A model generated the notes under the pieces. The model searched no databases and was not told the origin of the DNA. It was given only the letters and a program-made list of their open reading frames with translations. Positions 1 to 9,607 of a stretch of 27,156 nucleotides of DNA are shown here, piece by piece. A program made the position numbers and the translations under genes. Positions within the stretch are counted from its first letter, which is position 1. Each line of letters opens with the position of its first letter. Source of the DNA: Chromera velia. Taxonomy: Eukaryota; Sar; Chromeraceae. The DNA is taken from contig JAHBMJ010001355.1 of assembly GCA_018398765.1 (NCBI GenBank), forward strand, positions 4,944 through 32,099, given 5' to 3'.

Positions 1-943
1 GGGGGAGAACACAAAATGTGAGTGAGATACACACGGGAACGCACGTCAGAAGAATCCAAGACCCGTTCCAGAGGAGTACGAAAAGAGAGAACCCTCAAAA
101 GAAAAAAAAAAAACAGGGAGATGGATAAGATGAGCATAAGGAAGGGCGATGCTCCGAATAACAACGTACGCGAATAAAGAAATCTCCTGCCTTCTTTACC
201 TTGCTTGAGAGAAACAGGGCCAAAAAAGACACACCTTTCCTTGATCAGTTGCGTGTAGACAGGCACCCTCCTGAGGCAGTCGAATTTTTTGGGAATAAAA
301 TTTGTGGGTCTGTCCTCTGGGTCCATCTCCTTCCACTGTTTCTCCTCCTCCTCCGTTAACAAAAACTCCTCAGGGGGGTTGTAGGACTCCGCATGGCCTG
401 GCAGTGCAGGCTTGGGGGCAGGGACCGGGTCTGCCCCCTTCATTTTCCGGGGCCCGCTGAGAGAGTGGACATCCTGGCCCCACACGTCAAACACCTCAGG
501 CGGGGGAGGGGGCTTGGGCTTCAACTTCCCGGCACGAATTAGGTTCACAAGTCTGAAGGGTGGGGGAAGGGGTGGCAAGGAGATGAAACGAAGCAGGCAA
601 GGAGATGAACGGCAGAAGGCAAGGGGGGGGGGGAGCAAACGGACATTGGAGGGGGAAAAATGCAGAGAGAGAGAGAGAATGGAGAGAAGCGGCAACTTCA
701 TGGAGGCCGCATCCAACACAGTTTTACGAAGAGATTGACAGAGATGTCTTTTTTCATTTCTCCATTCATTCACGCAATTATTCACTCACTCACTCACTCA
801 CTCACTCACTCACTCTCTCCACACCCACAGCCCCCGGACCTGTGAACGATGCGCGCTTCGTGTTTACTCGGGAGGAATCTTCTCTTTGGAGTCGGCATGT
901 CTCGAATGGGGTGAATACTGCAAAAAGGAAAACACGGAGGGGG

Positions 944-974
<31 letters not shown>

Positions 975-990
975 GAGAGAGAGAGGGAGG

Positions 991-1029
<39 letters not shown>

Positions 1030-2858
1030 TTGAAACTCCAAAGGGTCGGGACGGAGGGAGAGAGACCAAGGCCCGAGCAACAAAAAAGGATCAAGGCACA
1101 TTCATGCACAAACACAGAGAAACTGCAAGAAAAGAAGGCCGCGGACGAGTACGATGGAAAGGGAAAGAAAAAAAGACTCACGGCCCAACCGTCCACCCTG
1201 CGCATCCATCCCCTCTCAATACAGAAGCAGAACAGAGCGGGAAACCAAGACGAAGACCTTTCTAAGAGGACAAAAACGAGATGAGCGTACGCCCAGATGT
1301 CCAAAGTGAGACGCAAACAAACAAACAAACAAACGGGTCCACCAAGAACATAAACGCCCACCAACAAAGGAGCCAAAAAAGCAACCGACCCATCAGGAAA
1401 GTCAAATTCTACAAATCCCATTTCCTCGTCCTTCATTGTTGCACTTGGAAACATTCTGCTGCGAATTCTTCGGATCACCTGAAGGAAGGAAGTCAACAAT
1501 TCAAGGGGGGGGCGAAACAGGAGAATGAAGACAGAACTACACAACAACCACATGCAGGCAGAGAGAACGATCCAGAGAAAAGGACGAAGCGAAAGAAGAG
1601 GAGAGAGGGGAGGCGGGGACTTGGAGAAGCGAATGAGAGATAGAGCGAAGGGGGACCTCCACAGTCCTGCCGAAAATCTATCAATTCAACCGGATGTGCT
1701 GTTGGAGGAGAATCAATCGTGAAGAAAATGAATCGCGCGGGTTTGAATGAATACGCAGACGATTGATTATACCCCCGCCCCCCCCCCCCACCTCTATATC
1801 TGTTGCCGAGAGTGTGACGACCCGATCGTTCTTCACGTCTGTGATCTTTCTCCATGCATCTGGGTCGTCTGCAGACTGCAGAAGTTTGTCAATCTCAGAG
1901 CTCTGCACCGTCTTCATGATCTTCTTCCCCTCCGCGTCGTATCCGATATGGTCGAAATCTTCGTACCTGCACGGGGTTGAGTGTGCGTGAGCAGCGTTTC
2001 ATGTCCTGGTGACAGCTGGACAACGAAGAGAGAGGGAAAGAGAGAGAGATGTCCTGCTGGTTGGAATGAGGCCTTGACGGAAACGGTGTACTGGTCTGTA
2101 TGTCACAGAGAGAGAAAGAACAAATGGAAGGCAGGAGAGACAGAGGGCGTGTCTTGAGGAAAGGATAATAATTAAGAGACGATACGAGGGTAGGAATCTG
2201 ACCATTTGAGTGGAACTTTTCCTATGCGGTTTCTTTCTCCTTCCTCATCGCTTTCTAGATCGTCTCCGTCTGCATTCGGGAAGGGATCGTATTCGATCTG
2301 CTTGGAGACGGGACCTCTGGCTGGCCCTCCTCCCAAAGGCTTTAGGGCAGACACAATGGAGGAAGAAGACGCAGAGGCAGAGGCCGAAGAGGAGGAAGAA
2401 GAAGAGGATGCGGCAGCCGATGCGGCTTGTTTGCCGTTTCCGATTCCCATTTCCTCGTCTTCGTCCTCGTCTTCTTCATCCTCCTCCTCATCCTCCTCTT
2501 CATCTTCATCCTCATCTTCATCGCCGTCTCCTTCATCAGACTCCCCGTCCCCCCCGTCCTCTCCCTCCTCAGAATCCTCCTCTCCGTCTCCATCCTCGTC
2601 CTCATCCTCCTCGTCGCTATCTGGAAAGACCAGCTCCTGCAGACACACCGAGAGCGTTCATGTCCCTTCTTGTCACACTCGAATAAGTAGCCGCATGCAC
2701 TGAAGTAGATTGAAGATTTGACTGACCTCATCAGACTCTTCATCTTCCTCATCTTGTTCTTCCTCTTCGTCTTCGTCTCCCTCGTCTCCATGTAGGTCCA
2801 TGTCGTCTGCAAACACGGCGTCTTCTTCCGCCTCCTTCTTCGGCTTCTTGGGAGCCAT
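1..2858 (-). CDS. BOP1: BOP1/Erb1 ribosome biogenesis protein, N-terminal part (gene continues past left edge)
   Basis: BOP1 is a subunit of the nucleolar PES1-BOP1-WDR12 (PeBoW) complex, which is needed for 27S/32S pre-rRNA processing and 60S subunit maturation. Six exons can be joined in frame: 2858-2727, 2636-2203, 1966-1792, 1478-1390, 917-840 and 552-235, giving 408 residues plus a split codon. Positions 1-234 are intron. Residues 1-180 are a very acidic Glu/Asp region with a Ser tract, typical of the family. The BOP1NT domain follows, with a DHIGYDAEGKKI motif near residue 195, DDPDAW near 220, IHPIRDMPTPKRRF near 280, LPGHAESYNPP near 355 and IPKKFDCLRRVP near 395. All these blocks match the family from memory. 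The C-terminal WD40 repeats must lie to the left of the window. The start at 2858 gives the Lys-rich MAPKKPKK terminus. The gene is head-to-head with the hydrolase. Family identity is near certain; exon 4 is the least conserved block. Confidence 0.93.
781..815. repeat. (ACTC)n microsatellite in BOP1 intron 5
   Basis: CACT/ACTC is repeated about eight times. It reads as GAGT on the transcribed strand, within the intron between 840 and 552. Confidence 0.9.
941..1029. repeat. (GA)n microsatellite in BOP1 intron 4
   Basis: About 89 bp of GA with GGGAG interruptions. On the BOP1 sense strand this is a (TC)n tract 24 bases upstream of the exon beginning at 917, ending in TTTTGCAG. It may therefore serve as an extended polypyrimidine tract. 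Confidence 0.9.
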
Positions 2859-3485
2859 CCTCGGGACTCAAGAGGCGGGCAACGGTCGGAGTGTCAGACA
2901 ATGTCAGAGAGCACAGAAATGAAATTAAGCGGCACGGCTATCAAGGGAACAGCAAAACCTGATAACTGCCGAGTGAGATACGCCTGTCTGATGACCATGC
3001 CTTGGTGGTTGAGTGGAGAAGCCTTCTTTTGTGGGACAGATCTTTTCGATTCGATTTCGTGTGCAGGCGCGTGTGCACGGATCCGACTTTGTGAAAGCGG
3101 CGGCGCGCCCTCGAGGGGCCCATGGCGGCGCGGATCGACTGCATGCGTGACTGAGTACGTCTGAGAGACAGATCGAGCTGCCAACATGACTCTTGTCTTG
3201 ACTCAGCTTCAATTAGCCTGCAAGAACGGCACACTGTCAGGCGCAATCTCTGAGCATTTTTATACGAGGGCATCCCCCGACAAGTTAACTTGCAGACAAG
3301 GTAATGCCTGGGGAGAGGGTGATTCAGATCAACGCGGGGAGTCGCGGGGACTCCAACGTCGTCGGTCTGGTCGCTCTGGGTGTTCTTCTCCTGAGCGTCT
3401 TGTACTGTCTCGTGCAAGCGTGTGCGTCCGGTTACAAGAAAGCCACTTGTCAAGATCCAGATAACATTCACAGGAGGAAAGAAAG
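2859..3485. promoter_or_regulatory. Divergent (bidirectional) promoter between BOP1 and the alpha/beta hydrolase
   Basis: The start codons of the two head-to-head genes are 445 bp apart if the ORF at 3304 is transcribed with the hydrolase, or 627 bp apart to the hydrolase ATG at 3486. The interval holds a GC-rich core at roughly 3090-3150, with GGCGCGCC, TCGA and GGGGCCCATG followed by a TGCATGC motif. There is no clear TATA box. A 31-bp module here recurs with the same internal spacing in the divergent promoter near 22030. Bidirectional use is inferred from gene orientation. Confidence 0.6.
3115..3145. promoter_or_regulatory. Shared promoter module, copy 1: GGGGCCCATG-N13-ACTGCATG
   Basis: GGGGCCCATG is followed after 13 bases, including GCGGCGC, by ACTGCATGC. 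The same two outer blocks at the same distance occur at 22014-22044, in the other divergent promoter. TGCATGC is a known over-represented promoter motif in apicomplexans, where it is linked to ApiAP2 factors. Its role here is inferred. Confidence 0.5.
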
Positions 3486-3489
3486 ATGA
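3304..3489 (+). CDS. Short ORF (61 aa) with one membrane segment, overlapping the hydrolase start
   Basis: The ORF encodes 61 residues with a strong hydrophobic helix around residues 19-40 (NVVGLVALGVLLLSVLYCL), followed by a basic, Cys-containing tail. Its TGA stop (3487-3489) overlaps the ATG (3486-3488) that opens the frame leading into the hydrolase exons, making an ATGA overlap. It looks like the N-terminal membrane anchor of the hydrolase, but it is in a different frame. I found no splice pair that joins the two: candidate introns would be about 25-40 nt and out of phase. It could be an upstream ORF with reinitiation, a real small protein, or an anchor separated by a frameshift or assembly error. 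No homologue is recognised. Confidence 0.4.
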   Translation: MPGERVIQINAGSRGDSNVVGLVALGVLLLSVLYCLVQACASGYKKATCQDPDNIHRRKER

Positions 3490-5892
3490 GAGAGATGGGT
3501 GAAGGAAAGGAAGGGGCGGAGACGCCCTACGATTACAGGAGGAATCGAACCAGGTATATACGCGTCTGCATGCATGCATGTCTCGTCTCCGTCTGTATTG
3601 ACCCCCCCTTGTGATTTCTTTGTTCTCATCACTGTTTAAATTTTTCGGTGATGCAGGAGACTGGGAAAGGATGTGAGGTACCACTCCTTCGTTCTGGAGC
3701 CCACCGCTGCCAGCGTGGAGACGGCAAGGTCCTCTGGCGGTCTCCCTCTGAACGTTTTGCTCTTGCACGGCATGGCACAGTCCCATACGAGCTGGCTGAA
3801 GACAGCGTCAGTCCTCATCAATGACGCGTGACGGTGGTGGTGTGAGTGACGATTGAGACTGTCTTTATGACGCAGGGAAGTTTTTGATCTTTGCTATCTT
3901 CGTGGTTGTGGTCGGTTGTCGCGTAGACGGGTTGGTGTGTGGACTCATGCGCGTGTGGGGGGGTTGTTTGGTCTCCTTGCAGACACGGCCTGGTCCGTCT
4001 GGGGCACCGTGTGCTTCTCCTGGATCTTCTGGGGTGGGGCCAGAGCACGAGGGCGGCCTGTGAAATAGAGGGGCTGCGTCTGTCAATTCCCCTGTACGTC
4101 GGGCAGGTTAGGCACGCTGTGTGTGAAAGAGGGTGGGACAGGGAGGGCATGGCTATTGCAGGAGTGAGCCTGGGTGCAGCGACAGCAATGGAGTACACCC
4201 GGCGTTTCGGCTTTTCGAAACCGGGTGACTTGGAGGGACAAGGCTCAGGCCAGAGGGGGGGGTCGGAGGGTTGCGTTGCGCATGTGCGGTCTCTGGTGTT
4301 GATCGCCTCTGCAGGTAGATTTGAGAGGGGGGTGGCGCGGTTTGTTGGTCGGCAGGTCTTGGGGGGGGTTGTGAAATTTGTGTACCGTCTGGGAGGCAGG
4401 ACTCCGGCTACCGAGGCATCTGCCGGTCGGATTCCTCTAGGAGAGTCTCTTGTGGTGGGAGGGAACGGGGAGGGGGACACGGGAGCGGGAGAAGGAATCG
4501 AAGAAAGCGACAGGGGTGATCATGTGGGAAGACAGGGGCAGAAGAGGAATCCGGGTGCTGTGCGGCGTCTGGTGACTCTTTTGTTGCGATGGGCCCATCT
4601 GACTGCCCAGACGCCAACATTCTCTGTGCACCCCCGCGTGTTCTCTGAGCTCTCCGCATGTGTGTCCACCATCGTCAGTCAGTCGGTCATCTATATATGC
4701 CAGCTTTCAAGCGCGCATCTTATTCTTGGGTCCTCATTGGAGCCGGGTGGAAGGGGAGGGATTGTGATGGATCAAGAAGAAAAGGCGGCCCTTTTTTATT
4801 ACTGCTTTCCTTCGTGGGCCGGCTCTGCACAGTCTTGCACCCTTTTCTTCTCTGTTCATGCTTTTTTCTCTCATCTCTTCACTCTTTGTTTGACTCGCCA
4901 TCTTCAGGTATTCCTGCACGGTCTCCACGACTCTCTGCATTCCGCTGCGCCCTTCATCGAGCAGCTGCAACAGCTTGGGCAGAGCAGTCAAGGAGGAGGG
5001 GAGGGAGGGGATGACACAGGAAGAAAAGAAAAGGGAAGAAGTGGAGATGGAGACTCAGAGAGAAGGCATGTGGTCTGGAGAGTTTACCCCGACCACAGGT
5101 ATGCATGTGGGTTTGTTCAGCTTTCTTGAGAACGTCCTTGAGGGAGGCTCATCCTTCTTCCTAGCTGACGAGAGAACCTTCACTGACAGACGGTCAAAGC
5201 ACAGATCGAGAGAAATTAAGAGGAAAACAAGTCTCAAGCCTGCATGGATAGAACCACTGTGTATCGATCGTCTTTCTTTCTTTTCCCTGGTCTGTTTTTG
5301 AATCCACCTCATGTCCTTCTTCGCGCTTGCGTGTTATCCGAGTTCGGATTGATTTCTTGCCGATTGCCCGTCCATTCACGTGAAACAGATTTCGGCTGTC
5401 TGCATGTCTTTCCTCCCCCCCCCCGTGTCCTGTTACCTGTGCAGCCACACGAGTCTCTGTCTGTCTGTGCCCCGTCTCCGGTTGGAACGCGAGAGGGATT
5501 GGTGGACTGTTGCTGTTTCACCTCCCGCCATCTCTTACACAGAGGCTGCCTTAGAGGGACAGCGGACTGCCACAGAATCTGGAGAGGAACTCAGGGACGT
5601 GGCGTTGCGGGGGCGGCACAGAGTCGGTCAGACTTGGGGGCCTTCGTCGCCGTCCAAGAGGAGGACTGTCTTGGCATCGGGCGTCTTGGAGTCCCATTGG
5701 TACGTTCCTGTAGGCAGCTCTCCTCGGTCTTGTTGGAATCAGGCTCCGGGGCCTGCAGAAGGAAAACAAGTCAAATCTTTTGTTGAGAAGGCAGACGCGG
5801 AATTTTGTGGATCTGACCTAGAACAGGCCAAACCATCAGTAGGACTTCCAAGCGAGAAAAACCGACCACCCAAGATCTCAAGCAGACTTTGA
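3486..5892 (+). CDS. Alpha/beta-hydrolase fold protein
   Basis: Five exons join in frame: 3486-3553, 3657-3827, 3983-4673, 4908-5098 and 5445-5892, giving about 522 aa. The hydrolase landmarks appear in order. LLLHGM (residues ~57-62) is the oxyanion-hole HG motif. HRVLLLDLLGWGQS (~88-101) is the usual strand-4 DxxGxGxS block. AGVSLGAATAMEY (~139-151) is the nucleophile elbow with Ser142. VFLHGLHDSLHS (~311-322) carries the likely catalytic Asp318. DHSHTS (~372-377) contains the candidate catalytic His. Substrate cannot be told. A polar, Gly-rich insertion separates the core from the Asp strand, and a ~148-residue C-terminal extension follows the His without recognisable domain. The ATG at 3486 is the first in frame after an in-frame TAA at 3462, but a membrane-anchor ORF just upstream makes the true N-terminus uncertain. 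The third exon end (4673, GTCAGT donor) is the softest boundary. The gene is divergent from BOP1. Confidence 0.8.
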
Positions 5893-6531
5893 TGAGAAAA
5901 AAGGAGAGGAGTCCTGCCCGACTCGGAGGTCCTGCTCGGGAACCAACTCACCAATCTGATATTCAGACAGATACACAAAAGTATCAATCAGACTAGGCAT
6001 CACAGCATTCATTGAAGAATTTACCACTAGCTTAATAGCACTGACAGTGACTTAAATTTATTTTTAAAACTTAAGAAGAATTGAAAATTTGGTTAAAATT
6101 ATTAAAATGAATAATAGAAACTTCAAATTCATGAGACGATTGAAAGTTTTAGTAAAATTTAATGCAATATCTAGACGTCTGCCCTTTATATCTTCTGATT
6201 TAATTTCTTTTTTTTTTCTAGTCTTTTCCAACTTGAATTAAAAAACTATTGTCTCAGTATACGTTGCACAAGTGTTCTTTCAAGTTAATTATGCGTTGCC
6301 TAGTGCGTTGCGTACGTCACAGCTAGGCTTACAATAAGCTAGCACAACAAGTGTTCTTAAATGTTGTTTCTTTTTTAGCCGACCTCTAGCTAGCAATAGT
6401 ACGAAAATAATTTCATCATATATTAAAGTGAAAAATATTAAAATTTCCTTTTAAACGTCTCTTGAATATGCCAGAGACACATCATATAAAAAGTGTTGAG
6501 TGAGAGACCTAGTGAGAGACTGTGGGACCAA
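5893..6531. other. AT-rich intergenic stretch, no gene seen
   Basis: Composition changes abruptly from GC-rich coding DNA to AT-rich sequence with A/T runs shortly after the hydrolase stop. The polyadenylation region of the hydrolase is probably near 5893-6060. No long ORF or recognisable element is visible before the hAT element. Confidence 0.6.
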
Positions 6532-6539
6532 ATTCCGAT

Positions 6540-7215
6540 CAGGGTTGCTTTTTCGTCCGGTAACGACCCCTCTCTACCGGTAATTACCGGATTACCGGTA
6601 ATGGACTCCGTTTACCTAAGTTTTACTAGAAAAAAATGAGGAGAAAATAAAGCTCAAAAAAAAAAATTTCGTCTGCGGTGCAACTCCTATTCTTCAGTTT
6701 TAAAGACTTCTTTCAACGTTTTTAGCACTTTTAGGAATCGAATTAAGATTTTTTTAAAAATATATTGTTTGTCTGTGCTTGTCTGTCTGGTTCGGAGATG
6801 TTTGGAGGTCTATAAACCGTCTAGTGGAGGCGAGTTATGCCGATTGTGTACCGTTTTTGGTCGTCAACATGCTACTGAGATGCTACTGAGGCCAATGGCA
6901 ATCTGTTTTTCCAGTTTTATCATTTAAAACAGCATGGGTGCCCTTTAATGTCTCACTTAAACCATAGATAACTTAATTTATAACACGTAAATGACTGTCA
7001 AACCTAGTTAGACCATGTAAATGAACGAACAAGTAACTCAAAATGCTTTAAAAAATGCTTATTGTCCTAAACAGATTTTTTAAACTATGGTTTTAAATTA
7101 TATTTTGTCTCTACAGCCTTTACCAAACTTTTTACCAGTGGCCGGCCACTCTACCGGTAATTACCGGTTGACCGGTAATCAACTCGCTTTACCACCGGAA
7201 AAATCGGTAACCCTG
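6540..7215. mobile_element. Non-autonomous hAT-type DNA transposon (676 bp) with perfect 8-bp TSD
   Basis: The left end starts CAGGGTTGCTTTTTCG and the right end finishes GGAAAAATCGGTAACCCTG. Their outer bases form an inverted repeat (CAGGGTT...TTTTT...CCGGT). Both ends are flanked by the same 8 bases, ATTCCGAT, at 6532-6539 and 7216-7223, the target duplication length of hAT elements, whose termini commonly begin CAGGG or CAG. Inside each end lies a palindromic CTACCGGTAATTACCGG motif. There is no transposase ORF, so the element would depend on an autonomous relative. Confidence 0.85.
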
Positions 7216-7377
7216 ATTCCGATCAATGGTCAAACACGACTACTTAATTTATATTTTCAAAGTTGTTTAAAAAACAAATTTTACATTGAGTTCCTCCAGT
7301 CACAGTCTTCAGAAGATTGCATTTTTACATGATTTTTTCTTAAACATTCCGACTCTCATTCTCCATATTTGACCGCC

Positions 7378-7940
7378 GTCATGTCAAAGACAAGAAAACA
7401 AGGCCAATCTGACCATGGACAGACAAACAGACCTGTCCAGCACCAACAAAAGCGCGCTCATGTCAAAAAAAACAAAGCCAATCTGACCATGGACAGACAA
7501 ACAGACCTGTCAAGCACCAACAAAAGCGCGCTCATGTCAAAGAAAACAAAGCCAATCTGACCATGGATAGACAAACAGACCTGTCAAGCACCAACAAAGG
7601 CGCACTCATGTCAAGAAAAGAAAAAAAAAGAAAACAGAGCCATGCAATCTGACCATGGACAGCTAGACAAACAGACCTATCAAGGACTAACAAAAGCGCG
7701 CTCATGCCAAAGAAAGCAAAACCAATCCGACCATGGACAGACAAACAGACCTGTCAAGCACCAACAAAAGTGCGCTCATGTCTGACCATCGGCAGATAAA
7801 CAGATCTGTCAGCGCTCATGTCAAGAAAAGAAAAGAAAAGAAAACAGGGTCATGCAATCTGACCATGGACAGACAAACGGACCTGTCAAGCACCAACAAA
7901 AGCGCGCTCATGTCACAGAAAAGAAAACAAAGCCAATCTG
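7378..7940. repeat. Minisatellite, about seven ~54-92-bp units
   Basis: A unit containing GACCATGGACAGACAAACAG, CACCAACAAAAGCGCGCTCATG and an A-rich linker recurs with GACCAT starting at 7411, 7485, 7559, 7651, 7729, 7783 and 7861. The first intervals are 74 bp. Later ones vary through expansion or loss of the A-rich linker, and one unit is shortened (7783). The open frames seen across it are by-products of the repeat. Confidence 0.9.
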
Positions 7941-9027
7941 GCTGTTTGGCTGACAGCCTGTCTGAGTGACTGACTCATGATTCTGCTGAGTGACTGTCTG
8001 CCTGCCTGGCTGGATAAATGTATGAATGGATCAACGAATCACTACGTGAATCGATCAATCAATGCATAAATGAATCACTCAATAAAGAAAGGAGGGAGGG
8101 GGGGAAGGAAGCAAGCAGACAAATGAAGCAAGATGGGCGTGAAGGACAGGAGGAACAGAGTGTCAAGACGCCTATCAATACATTCCCTACAGGCAGACCC
8201 TGAATGCATGCATGTGTCTGGGTCAGACCCAACGATTCAACAAATGGATGAATGCATGAATCGGATTCCCCTTTTGCCTAATGACTGACTGACGGGCTTC
8301 TTGGGAGCTGGAAAAACCAGTCACACAGAGAAGCAGGAGAGGGAAAGAGAAAGATAGTACACTAATACAAACATCCATATCCATGAAAAGAAACGCGTGC
8401 GTACATGTATACATGACTTGCATGAGGACACCAAAACGCATGCACATGCAGGGTAGGGGCCAGTGAAACAGGTTACCTGGTGTGGCTTCAGGGAGGGGAG
8501 GGAGGCCAATGGAGGTTATCGAGGGCAGCTCTGTCCCATGGGAAGGCTTTGAAAACGCTCTTCCGTCACAGCGGGATTGCAGGAGACGGTAGAAGATTAA
8601 CGGAAGACCTGTCAGATGGTCCCATGCATAGATTGCTGCATGCTGGGAGCCATGTTTTTGTTTCTGTCTGAACGTTTAGACTGTCAGAGACAGAGAAACA
8701 GTGCACAAGTGAAACAGCTTATCATTTGCATTTGTAAGCCTCGGATCCTTCTCTCCTTACCGGAGGGAATGTTACGACACAACCACACTCGCAGTTCTTT
8801 GACTGACCTTCAAAAACATGACTGTCATTCACGAACGTTCGCATTGACTGACCTTCATGATGTCAACATCCCAGTCAGTTTCCCGCTACTGCCTGCTTCA
8901 CAGATACACCAGCTTTGTTGTAGCAGTCCAAAGAGGCACAAACCAAGACCGACACTCTCTTGTGTGCAAGTTCGTTAGGCACAAAAGTCTGACAGTCTGA
9001 GGGAGGAGATTTTTTCCGGCGAGCGTT
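7941..9027. other. Intergenic region without a recognisable gene
   Basis: The first part (about 7960-8110) is low complexity, built from CTGACTGA, TGAATGAATC and GGAAGG steps. The remainder to the tRNA genes has ordinary composition with stop codons in all frames at short spacing. I recognise no conserved protein segment on either strand. A minus-strand stretch near 8470-8600 ends in a donor-like CCAG/GTAACC but has no identifiable product. Confidence 0.5.
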
Positions 9028-9110
9028 CCAACGATAGCTCAGTTGGTAGAGCATCTGACTGTAGTGGCGCAGCCATCAGATGGTCGTCGGTTCGATTCCG
9101 GCTCGTTGGA
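9028..9110 (+). tRNA. tRNA-Tyr (GTA) with 10-nt intron, copy 1
   Basis: The acceptor stem CCAACGA pairs with TCGTTGG (9103-9109), with discriminator A at 9110. The D arm is GCTC-AGTTGGTA-GAGC, the anticodon stem TCTGA/TCAGA, and the T arm GTCGG-TTCGATT-CCGGC. Anticodon GTA is at 9061-9063. A 10-nt intron (TGGCGCAGCC, 9065-9074) sits after position 37, the canonical place for nuclear tRNA introns; tRNA-Tyr is the most commonly interrupted eukaryotic tRNA. The internal A and B boxes (TAGCTCAGTTGGT, GGTTCGATTCC) serve as the Pol III promoter. Confidence 0.96.
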
Positions 9111-9205
9111 CTTTTGCGGCTCAAGTTCCGGCTGGGGCGCGCCACCCATGCTACTAAGTTTTGGACTCGCGCTCATGTTGCCCAGTCGACTCACTACGCT
9201 GCCAA

Positions 9206-9288
9206 CCAACGATAGCTCAGTTGGTAGAGCATCTGACTGTAGTGGCGCAGCCATCAGATGGTCGTCGGTTCGATTCCGGCTCGTTGGA
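9206..9288 (+). tRNA. tRNA-Tyr (GTA) with 10-nt intron, copy 2
   Basis: This copy is identical over all 83 bases, including the intron, to the copy 178 bp upstream. The flanks differ apart from a few bases 3' of each gene (CTTTTGC). A CTTTTC run at 9308-9313 may act as a Pol III terminator. The perfect identity points to recent duplication or ongoing gene conversion. Confidence 0.96.
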
Positions 9289-9607
9289 CTTTTGCCGCAT
9301 GAGACTCTTTTCTTATTTCAAACGAACTGTTTGGGGGGCTCTTTTCGAAACTCGTTCTTCTTTCAAACTTTATGGATAATTGCGGGACCACGCACTCGCA
9401 CGCACACAGGAAAGCGCGCCGCGCGCCCGCAGCCCACGACCACAAAACTCGGCCACGTACGAGCAAAAGATTCGATGAACAGTCACAAAACTGGAAAGCA
9501 ACGGAAAGCAGCTTTCGTTCGCTTGCAGAAGCGCATTTGTGTCTTCACGGTACCAATCTTTGTCTGTTTGTCTGTTGTAACACAGCTTGCATTGCGGTGT
9601 GGACACG
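9289..9607. promoter_or_regulatory. Spacer and presumed upstream region of the secreted-protein gene
   Basis: The 319 bp between the second tRNA and the ATG at 9608 hold no gene. The last 60 bases are pyrimidine/TG-rich (TTTGTCTGTTTGTCTG). A promoter is expected here, but no specific element is recognised. Confidence 0.35.

Noticed and set aside
605..1553. Several long open frames on both strands through the GA/TC repeats
   Set aside because: They are low-complexity translations ([12 protein letters not shown]) of intronic microsatellites inside BOP1. The real exons lie at 552-235, 917-840 and 1478-1390.
2206..2703. Plus-strand 165-codon Ser-rich frame
   Set aside because: It is the complement of the acidic BOP1 exon (GAG/GAC runs read as CTC/GTC), not a gene.
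7378..7940. Possible CRISPR-like array
   Set aside because: The repeated part is longer than the variable part, spacers are not unique but A-rich variants, and the context is a eukaryotic nuclear genome. It is a minisatellite.
8616..8978. 120-codon plus-strand frame upstream of the tRNA genes
   Set aside because: No signal, domain or splice context supports it, and its composition looks random.
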